Below are positions 32,358 to 37,972 of a DNA stretch of 38,045 nucleotides, in pieces. The stretch's first letter is position 1, and each line of letters begins with the position of its first letter. The stretch is from Nitrosopumilaceae archaeon. GTDB taxonomy: Archaea; Thermoproteota; Nitrososphaeria; Nitrososphaerales; Nitrosopumilaceae. Both the position numbers and the translations under genes were made by a program. The stretch lies in contig JAJEHG010000064.1 in assembly GCA_022823825.1 (NCBI GenBank), positions 1 through 38,045 of the forward strand. The letters are read 5' to 3'. The notes beneath the pieces are model-generated. The model ran no database searches. It saw only the letters and a program-made list of their open reading frames with translations, and was not told where the DNA came from.

Positions 32358-32435
32358 TTAGTCCGGGATAGTACGGCGGGAGTTTATCAGGACGATGTCG
32401 TTCTCGAGTAGCTCCTCAAAAACCCGCGCATATAT
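32358..32435 (-). pseudogene. 3' remnant of a gene cut by the AT-rich insert
   Basis: Immediately upstream of the ATPase gene one frame reads YARVFEELLENDIVLINSR...PD and then stop. It is a convincing protein end with normal GC-rich codons, but has no start. It runs straight into the AT-rich sequence at about 32430 and meets a stop (32436-32438). It looks like the C-terminus of a gene whose 5' part was removed when the AT-rich segment arrived. Confidence 0.4.
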
Positions 32436-32523
32436 TTATATATTATAAGCTCATATTTAGGTGGGCCTAACTTTTGGGTTAACTGATGGGACAGGAGAAC
32501 TTAAATAAATAATTGGAAAGATC

Positions 32524-32923
32524 TCAATTCTTTGAGTTTTCTTTTACAGAGATAGCCACGATGTTCATACTAATTTTATCAATTATGACGTCTTCACCGT
32601 CAACCCATATTACATACTCATCAAAATATGAATTGGGAAGGTTTTTCTCAGGTTTTTTAGGGGGTTATCAATTACTAACCGACCGTCTTCGTCTAGTTCA
32701 ACATTAATGACTATTGCAGGGATTTTTTCATCCACTTTGACACTGAGTATGCCCCCACTTGAAAGTGAGAGTGCCATGTCAGTTAAAATTACACCTACTG
32801 ATAACCATTTTTTGGAGAGGAGATTGGCCCGTGCATAGTCTCAGAAAGTTGAACAGTTACCAGTACCATGACTATAATGGCCACAACGAACGACGAAACC
32901 AAGAATATTTTTTTGATAGTCAT
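32524..32923 (-). pseudogene. Exported small protein gene in three frames, breaks at two A6 slippery heptamers
   Basis: Three consecutive frames on the minus strand join into one plausible protein of about 133 residues. An N-terminal membrane helix (MTIKKIFLVSSFVVAIIVMV) is followed by a beta-rich exported part (GVILTDMALSL, ILSVKVDEKIPAIVINVELD) and an end EYVIWVDGEDVIIDKISMN. The first frame change is -1 at CCA AAA AAT, the second -1 at CTA AAA AAC. Both have the A_AAA_AAN form in the zero frame. Either two single-A losses inactivated the gene (or are sequence errors), or it uses two programmed -1 frameshifts. Without slippage the first frame stops after about 42 codons. Function unknown. 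Confidence 0.6.
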
Positions 32924-32950
32924 ATCAAAGAAATATATCAAGATGTTGCG

Positions 32951-33148
32951 TCATTTCCTGATTAACAATACCAGTCCTATGATCAGTGGCACTACGGTGA
33001 GTCCCAGTGAATATGTGAGCGATATTGCCGTTCCCAGCACATACTCCGGTTCTGTAGGCAACGGCGGGGGATAAAGCAACATCAGACCCGTACTCACGAT
33101 ACCATATGCTATAAGGGCATAGGAGATTTTTAATTTTTTAGAGGCCAT
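32951..33148 (-). CDS. Small two-helix membrane protein in AT-rich insert
   Basis: The 65-residue protein has two membrane helices (about 8-25 and 40-61) joined by a Pro-rich loop (YPPPLPTEPEYVLG) and ends LLIRK. It is AT-rich in codon use, like its neighbours. It starts 17 nt after the stop of the 300-residue exported protein on the same strand, so the two are probably cotranscribed. No family is recognised; size and topology recall holin-like or viral membrane proteins, but that is only a resemblance. Confidence 0.6.
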   Translation of the reverse strand: MASKKLKISYALIAYGIVSTGLMLLYPPPLPTEPEYVLGTAISLTYSLGLTVVPLIIGLVLLIRK

Positions 33149-33164
33149 ATTAAAAAAAGGGGTG

Positions 33165-34067
33165 TTAGTTGAGGGATATGTCCGAGATTGTCGTTGACAG
33201 TGATGCGCTGTATGTTCCCGGCACTACGGTGCTCCTAGTATAGGTCTTGCAGTCACCAGCATCCTCGTGATTGACATCAAAATCCCTATCAAAGTTGAAT
33301 TGGACCTGTCCTAGGGCATTTTTGGTGTTTCCGGAAGAGTTCATTTCAAAGTCAACACTGTCATGGTGCGTGTCGCTGTCAAGACATACTATGGACTCAT
33401 ATGTTATTTTACCGTGTATGGCAGTTATGAAGCCCCATGAGGATGTGCTTGTACCCTGATTCCAACCATGTGTTACTACAGGGAACGGTATGGTTGCAGG
33501 GCCTACTCCAAACACAGGTACAGTCAGTATGGATGTTCGCTTCAAAGCTAGATCTGTCTGATGCACATGGTGAAGTGTTGAATCGTCACCGTCTGCGCTG
33601 GCATTACTAGTCTGTGGTTTCTCCATCTCGGATTTTGCAGCAATTACACGATCCTTCCAGTATTTAGGGTTAGCATCGAACCTGTCTTTGGTAGTAACAC
33701 CATATTCCTCAAGTTCGAAATACGATGTCATCAGTTTCGTTTCGAGTTCCTGAACTATCTCATCTGGTTTGTCTTGTTCCTGTGCTATGTTGAGCTGTTG
33801 TTCTATCTCTGCAATGTCATTCACCTTATCGAATATGAATGCCTCATATCCGGTAAGCGTGGCAACAAAAGTCCTCAGTTTTTCAATATTCTGTGCCTTC
33901 TCCGTATCTGTCTGTCCATCCAGAACGTTAGTCAGTACCCACTGCTCGTATGCGGTCAGATTGTCCAAGTCATTTTTGTCTTGATTTGCTTCCACCGTCT
34001 GTATCACTGAAAACACAGCTACTGCGATCAGCGATGCAAACAGTATAGTTGTCGCATTTCTAGTCAT
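33165..34067 (-). CDS. Exported protein with coiled-coil segment, unknown function
   Basis: The 300-residue protein has a signal peptide (about 1-27: ATTILFASLIAVAVFSVIQ, then TVEANQ). A helical, Glu/Gln-rich region follows (about 28-160: LTAYEQWVLTNVLDG, YEAFIFDKVNDIAEIEQQLNIAQEQ), likely coiled coil. The C-terminal beta-rich part has many Ser/Thr/His residues (VTHGWNQGTSTSSWGFITAIHGKI, TRSTVVPGTYSASLSTT) and two cysteines that could pair. ATG at 34067 is 28.5 nt from the centre of a TTTATA element (34093-34098), favouring it over the ATG 15 nt upstream. Surface or S-layer-like function is possible but nothing specific is recognised. Confidence 0.7.
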   Translation of the reverse strand: MTRNATTILFASLIAVAVFSVIQTVEANQDKNDLDNLTAYEQWVLTNVLDGQTDTEKAQNIEKLRTFVATLTGYEAFIFDKVNDIAEIEQQLNIAQEQDKPDEIVQELETKLMTSYFELEEYGVTTKDRFDANPKYWKDRVIAAKSEMEKPQTSNASADGDDSTLHHVHQTDLALKRTSILTVPVFGVGPATIPFPVVTHGWNQGTSTSSWGFITAIHGKITYESIVCLDSDTHHDSVDFEMNSSGNTKNALGQVQFNFDRDFDVNHEDAGDCKTYTRSTVVPGTYSASLSTTISDISLN

Positions 34068-34522
34068 TATAACACTCGACATTCGTCTAGGATATAAATG
34101 GATATAATGGAGGTACTGTATGCACTCAGGTCTACGCCTGTGAATTTGTAAAATACTGAGAAATAGGAACGAATCCTTCAAGGGACCTGAGTGCATACGT
34201 GGTACTAGTACAAATTCGCGATACAGTCACGCTTGTGACTCTGAATTAGGTATCAACTCGCACGTTGTGCTAGATATGTGCGTGAGGTGATGCCCCATTA
34301 TCGGAACAAAACGGGGCAACACGTAACAACAGTGAGAATTCGCGTAACGTGAATTTAAGATGTTCAGAGTCGCGCTCTTGTAGCAGGCAGTCGTTTGGGG
34401 AGGGGAGGAGGTATGCGTAACTGTTTCCATTCGAGTGTTTTCAATCTGATGGAATTCGCACCAAAAAAAACCAGCTTGTTCAGATTTTGCAGCTTTTCTG
34501 ACCTGCCGATCCCCCCCAGGGA
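34068..34522. other. Non-coding end of the AT-rich insert, rich in inverted repeats
   Basis: No convincing gene is seen; the 104-codon minus-strand frame (34541-34227) has shadow-like composition. The region holds the promoter of the exported-protein gene, the 14-bp inverted repeat (34119-34197), the palindrome GTACTAGTAC (34202-34211), AGTCAC-gctt-GTGACT (34225-34240), and three copies of AATTCGC (near 34213, 34335 and 34451). Confidence 0.5.
34119..34197. repeat. Perfect 14-bp inverted repeat, 51-bp spacer
   Basis: TATGCACTCAGGTC (34119-34132) is repeated as its exact complement GACCTGAGTGCATA (34184-34197). It lies about 20 bp upstream of the promoter of the exported-protein gene. It may be an operator pair, a terminal repeat of a small element, or a recombination site. 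Confidence 0.85.
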
Positions 34523-34699
34523 CTAGTGAGAGGCTAGACAAGCATCGGGGGCAGTATCAGTAGCAGGATCATTGCTACCAGCAGAAACGGCACCACGGGG
34601 GCGGTCGCCCCCGAGCAGGGCCCTGCGCCTGACGTCCATATACGAGTTTGCCACCAGCACGCCCAGCACCATGAGCAGCCGGATCAGCTCAGTATCCAT
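34523..34699 (-). pseudogene. Small two-helix membrane gene, probably frameshifted at a G5/C5 hairpin
   Basis: ATG 34699 overlaps the end of the wHTH-like gene by 11 nt. The first 29 residues form a membrane helix followed by a basic turn (LIRLLMVLGVLVANSYMDVRRRALL). After GGGGGCGACCGCCCCC the zero frame becomes hydrophilic and stops at 34523, whereas the +1 frame gives a perfect second membrane helix (VVPFLLVAMILLLILPPMLV) and stops at 34534. A one-base error or mutation in the G5/C5 hairpin explains this. SYMDVRRR resembles the first catalytic-Asp region of A24 prepilin peptidases (SYxDxRxR), so it may be a decayed or miniature peptidase, which would suit the pilin-like genes. That link is weak. 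Confidence 0.45.
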
Positions 34700-35327
34700 G
34701 TAAGAGTACGCGGCGTATCTCCTCCCCCGTGTCGTCGACCCACCTGCCTATTTCCGAGAGCTCTGCGCGCATGGCGCCCAGCCGGGACATGTCGCATGTA
34801 ACCCTCCGGGGGCGCGACCTCGGGATCAGCCCGCGGCCGCGCAGGCGGGACAGCGCGTGCTGTATGCGCCCCGGGTAGATGGGCCAGTCCTCAAAAAAGT
34901 ACTGGACGGTCTTGAGGGGTATTGTAACCGTGCGCGCCGGGCTCCCGCCTGCCCCTCCCCCTCCTCTCGCGCCCTCCATGCTGCGCGCTACATCGTACAC
35001 CTTTGCCAGCACGCACATCTCAAGGAACGATATGCCCAGCCCGGACGCCGTGGCCGACCAGCGGCCCACCCGCGTGACCGCGGGCGTGCCGTCCCCCGAA
35101 TACCGTATCAGGCCCGCGTTTTCCATGCGCCTCATGTCGTCCGGCCCCATGCGGCCGACCCGCGTGCGGCGGCGCACGGCCGCGTGCATGTGGGCTATGC
35201 GCCTCGGGCCCACGGGCCACGGCATGCCGCCCCGCATCATCCCCAGCTTGACGGCCCTCGTAGAGTGCGAGCGCATGGACAGCCCGCGTATGACTGACGC
35301 GGCGTCGCGGCCGTCGGACTGCGGCAT
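34689..35327 (-). CDS. Possible winged-helix DNA-binding protein
   Basis: The 212-residue basic protein has a segment typical of winged-helix regulators (about 60-95: MGPDDMRRMENAGLIRYSGDGTPAVTRVGRW, helix-turn then wing). A second similar segment (about 135-175) includes TVQYFFEDWPIYPGRIQHALSRLRGRGLIPRS, which has the HTH-like pattern helix-turn-recognition helix with LxxRGLI. A Gly-rich linker (ARGGGGAGG) separates them. The start ATG overlaps the stop of the ParB-like gene (TGATG). It is probably a DNA-binding protein of the element working with the ParB-like and TFB-like proteins; no named family is recognised. Confidence 0.5.
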   Translation of the reverse strand: MPQSDGRDAASVIRGLSMRSHSTRAVKLGMMRGGMPWPVGPRRIAHMHAAVRRRTRVGRMGPDDMRRMENAGLIRYSGDGTPAVTRVGRWSATASGLGISFLEMCVLAKVYDVARSMEGARGGGGAGGSPARTVTIPLKTVQYFFEDWPIYPGRIQHALSRLRGRGLIPRSRPRRVTCDMSRLGAMRAELSEIGRWVDDTGEEIRRVLLHGY

Positions 35328-36436
35328 CAGGCCCTCCTCCTCCTTCTCCTGTAGAACACGACCCCGCGCGTATCGCGGTGCTTTTGCGCAAATTCCGCAA
35401 GGTTCGCGGCGGCGTCAAACTGCATCATCTCCACGTCCGAGCCGTCCTCCTTGCCACCCGAGAGCCCCAGCCACCGGCCCGCCTCACTCGGGAACAGGTA
35501 CGTCATGGCGGCGCCGGCGCCCTCGGGGTCCGCGTCCCTGAGGACCGTGACCGTCTTGCGGTCATCCACTATGGAGGCGCGCCTTGTCTTGAGGTCTATG
35601 AGGTATGGGGGGTGCTCGTCGGTCCCCGGGATTGCGATGATGTCGCGCGCGCCCTTGATCAGCTGCCTTGCGCGCCGCACCTCCGCGGGGGGCGGCCTCT
35701 CGCCGTCCGGCGTCACTACGGCGGGCTCCTCGTCCCTGCGGTACCGGGGGGAGCCGGAGATCATCCTTACCTCCTCGTAGCTGGGCCACGCAAAGCGGGC
35801 GTCGTTGACGGGGCGCGCCCTCACCAGCCCCGACACCTTTTCGGCCAGCTCCCCCTGCATGTCGGGCCTCTGCCTTGCTATGTGGTACGGGATGTAGTAC
35901 GGCAGCACGAACTGTGACAGCTTTGAGCCCAGAAACTTGCAGAGCTCGCCCAGCGTGGCGGCGGCCCCGGGATCCAAGTCGAGCGCGATGAACTTTTGGT
36001 GTACCGTCCCCGCGCATATGCGCGACAGGGCCGCCGCGTCCTCCGCGCTCCCGTGGGCCGCCACGTAGTCAGACACGTTGCGCAGGAGGAGCGGGTTGAT
36101 CCCCGCGGGCCTGTGGTTGTACTGGACGTGCCTTACAAGAAAGTCCGACGCGTCGGCGCATTTCATGACGGCGCACCTGATATACTCGGCGCCCGCCTCC
36201 AGGGCCCCGCGGTACACGTCGCCGTCTGCCATCAGGTACGGCGTGCCGTCTATGTAGCCCACCCTGACTGCCGGAACCCCGTCCGCCGGGGACGGCTGCC
36301 CGGCCGATACCCCTGCAAAGATGAGCCTGTACGCGTCCACGTGCCTTTGCAGCGGGACCGTAATGTCGAGATCATGGCATCGTATGGACGCGGTACGGAC
36401 CTGCCGCAGCCGCCCCTGCGTGTTTTTCGCGCTCAC
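35327..36436 (-). CDS. ParB-like N-domain protein
   Basis: The 369-residue protein has, near its N-terminus (about 25-125), the pattern of ParB/Srx-type domains: VRVGYIDGTPYLMADGDVYRGALEAGAEYIRCAVM corresponds to the 'DGhHRxxAxxxxG..ipc.v' box. It is followed by DASDFLVRHVQYNHRPAGINPL, like the helical segment after the ParB box. The middle is mixed alpha/beta, and the C-terminus is basic (FYRRRRRRA). ParB-like proteins partition DNA or, in elements, act as regulators or nucleases; no ParA gene is seen. The start GTG overlaps the stop of the TFB-like gene (GTGA). Confidence 0.5.
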   Translation of the reverse strand: MSAKNTQGRLRQVRTASIRCHDLDITVPLQRHVDAYRLIFAGVSAGQPSPADGVPAVRVGYIDGTPYLMADGDVYRGALEAGAEYIRCAVMKCADASDFLVRHVQYNHRPAGINPLLLRNVSDYVAAHGSAEDAAALSRICAGTVHQKFIALDLDPGAAATLGELCKFLGSKLSQFVLPYYIPYHIARQRPDMQGELAEKVSGLVRARPVNDARFAWPSYEEVRMISGSPRYRRDEEPAVVTPDGERPPPAEVRRARQLIKGARDIIAIPGTDEHPPYLIDLKTRRASIVDDRKTVTVLRDADPEGAGAAMTYLFPSEAGRWLGLSGGKEDGSDVEMMQFDAAANLAEFAQKHRDTRGVVFYRRRRRRA

Positions 36437-37329
36437 CGCGCCCCGTACCTCCTCTCTGCTATGCGCACGGCCGCGCGCGCCGCGCGCGCCCGGCTGGTCT
36501 CCCTCTGCTCCAGCACGGGGAGGATGGCGCGCGCCTCGCGCGCCAGCTCCTCCGCGATTCCGGGCTCGTACTTGTACCCCAGGGACTGGATCTCGGTGCT
36601 CATGGAAAACGCGCTCGACGGAGGGGGAGGGGGAGGACTACGGGCCGCATCATCATCATTACCATCGCCGCCGCCGCTGCCGTCATCATCATCATCATCA
36701 TCATCAGACATGCCGTGTCCGATCATGTCAAGGAACCCTATCCTGCGCAGCACGTGCTCCCCGGTCTCCTCATCCACGTATGACGAGGCCTCCATTATGA
36801 CGTGCAGGTACGAGTGCGCGTGCCTCACCCCCAGCTCCATGCGTATGGCGTCCCGCAGCCTGGCCTCGTTTAGCGGGCAGCCCCACGTCCTGCAGACGCC
36901 GTGGAACGCCAGGACCAGGAGCTTTGCCTTTGTCATGCGCATGCCGGGCGCGCGGCGCAGCCTCCGGTACCACGCCCACACGTCCCTGCCCGCGCCGTTC
37001 GGGATGCCGAGCTTTTGCGATATGTTGCTGACCACCGCCATGTCGCGCCCCCGGCGCACGAACCTGTCCGCCCGCAGCCTCGGGTCCGGCTTGCCGCCCA
37101 CCTCCATCTCAAGGTACAGGTTGGTCCGGGTGCGCGGGAGCGCCGCCGGGTCCGCATACGCCTGCCGCCGGTCGCCGTCTCCCTTGACCACCCCGCACGC
37201 GCGGCAGACGATCTCCCCCTCGGGGGTGGCCGTCTCGTATCGCATATCGTGCGCGCAGGCGTCCGCGGCCGCCCCTTGCCCCGCGGGGCATTCGGGGGAT
37301 GCGGTGCGTCTTGGCGCGGTCGTACCCAT
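36433..37329 (-). CDS. TFB-like zinc-ribbon/cyclin-fold protein with Asp8 tract
   Basis: The 298-residue protein (from ATG 37329) starts with a zinc-ribbon-like segment (CPAGQGAAADACAH, then PEGEIVCRACGVV), very close to the TFB/TFIIB ribbon 'GEIVCxxCGxV'. A helical domain (about 95-185: MAVVSNISQKLGIPNGAGRDVWAWYRRL, KAKLLVLAFHGVCRTWGCPLNEARLRDAI) resembles one cyclin repeat of TFB. A low-complexity segment with Asp8 (TCA repeat, 36683-36706), Gly and Pro runs follows, then a helical C-terminus. It may redirect TBP/RNA polymerase to element promoters. An in-frame TTG at 37383 would add 18 residues. Divergence from true TFB is large, so this is a family-level call. Confidence 0.55.
   Translation of the reverse strand: MGTTAPRRTASPECPAGQGAAADACAHDMRYETATPEGEIVCRACGVVKGDGDRRQAYADPAALPRTRTNLYLEMEVGGKPDPRLRADRFVRRGRDMAVVSNISQKLGIPNGAGRDVWAWYRRLRRAPGMRMTKAKLLVLAFHGVCRTWGCPLNEARLRDAIRMELGVRHAHSYLHVIMEASSYVDEETGEHVLRRIGFLDMIGHGMSDDDDDDDDGSGGGDGNDDDAARSPPPPPPSSAFSMSTEIQSLGYKYEPGIAEELAREARAILPVLEQRETSRARAARAAVRIAERRYGAR
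36683..36706. repeat. (TCA)8 microsatellite encoding Asp8
   Basis: Eight perfect TCA units lie within the TFB-like gene and read GAT on the coding strand. Imperfect units extend the acidic region on both sides (about 36640-36715). Confidence 0.9.
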
Positions 37330-37524
37330 ACCCGTAACAATAATGTTTTTTGTATTTGATGTTTTTGTAATATGCCTTCCCAAAGGGGTACATTACCGTA
37401 GTATGCCTTTGGCGCGGGCCGCCCGCGGCGCCCGGAATGCGGCAGCGGGGCGTACGTGTCGGAAGTAAAATGTGTACGCGCCCGCCCCTTTGCCCTTTTA
37501 CGCTTTCCGTACTTGTGACGGACG

Positions 37525-37704
37525 GTGCTGATTCGTAAGATAGTCCAAAAGAACGGCGGGTCGTGGGGAGTGAGCCTTCCCGCGGACCTCGTCAGGGAGC
37601 TCGGGTGGGAAAAACACACCTACGTCTACGTCCAAAAGATAAAGAACAATTCCCTGATGCTGCGGGCCGTGCCCGACGTTGCCGTAGCCGCCGCAGACAA
37701 GTAG
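37525..37704 (+). CDS. AbrB/MazE-like DNA-binding protein
   Basis: The 59-residue protein RKIVQKNGGSWGVSLPADLV, then RELGWEKHTYVYVQKIK and SLMLRAV, is a textbook swapped-hairpin (SpoVT-AbrB) domain: N-terminal strand, G-S-W-x-V-S-L-P turn, short helix, then a hairpin. It probably binds DNA as a dimer and regulates the element or a nearby promoter. GTG at 37525 lies 27 nt after the centre of a TTTTA element (37496-37500), fitting leaderless expression. It is divergent from the TFB-like operon. No toxin gene is visible beside it. A GC hairpin directly follows the stop. Confidence 0.8.
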   Translation: MLIRKIVQKNGGSWGVSLPADLVRELGWEKHTYVYVQKIKNNSLMLRAVPDVAVAAADK

Positions 37705-37725
37705 CCGCCGCGCGTTTTGCGGCGG
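37705..37725 (+). terminator. GC-rich hairpin after the AbrB-like gene
   Basis: CCGCCGC (37705-37711) pairs with GCGGCGG (37719-37725) around the loop GCGTTTT, starting at the base after the stop codon. Its position suggests a role in transcript termination or mRNA stability, although there is no downstream U tract. Confidence 0.45.
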
Positions 37726-37800
37726 CGGCCGCATGCCAGGCGGCCCCCGCGCGCCGGGTTTGCAACATGCAGGGCATGACAGAACATGTCCCGGGGGAGG

Positions 37801-37880
37801 GGCGGCGGCCAAATCATTCCTGTTGCCGCCGCAGGACGGGGCACTGGGGCGGCCCGCCTGCCCTGCACGGAACTGGCAGG
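37801..37880. repeat. Two stem-loops next to the long palindrome
   Basis: GGCGGC (37801-37806) can pair with GCCGCC (37825-37830), and CCTGCC (37857-37862) with GGCAGG (37875-37880). The second stem ends one base before the 42-bp palindrome begins. Together they form a dense structured zone of about 120 bp without a gene. Confidence 0.6.
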
Positions 37881-37881
37881 T

Positions 37882-37923
37882 TACCCGCAAACTTTCATAG
37901 TGCACTATGAAAGTTTGCGGGTA
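37882..37923. repeat. 42-bp perfect palindrome
   Basis: The sequence TACCCGCAAACTTTCATAGTG (37882-37902) is followed directly by its exact reverse complement (37903-37923), with no spacer and no mismatch. It can extrude as a cruciform. It is more AT-rich than its surroundings and lies in a gene-free stretch, followed by a TTATAA box at 37938-37943. Possible roles are recombination or resolution site, replication origin feature, or regulator-binding site; none is established. Confidence 0.95.
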
Positions 37924-37972
37924 TCTATGTTGGAACGTTATAAAGAGCGCGGCGGATTTCGTACGGCGGTGC

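Larger units (their letters stand above)
32430..34520. mobile_element. AT-rich insert within the GC-rich element (boundaries approximate)
   Basis: Base composition changes abruptly near 32430 (ATATATTTATATATTATAAG) and returns to GC-rich near 34520. Codon use in this segment prefers A/T in third position, unlike every neighbour. It contains three minus-strand genes, all small or exported, and two non-coding stretches full of short inverted repeats. No transposase is visible. The left edge truncates a gene. Recent acquisition from an AT-rich relative or virus is inferred; no flanking direct repeat was found by eye. Confidence 0.65.

Noticed and set aside
34227-34541. 104-codon minus-strand ORF at the end of the AT-rich insert
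   Set aside because: No domain, no promoter at the usual spacing, scattered Cys/His without pattern, and it reads through the inverted repeats.
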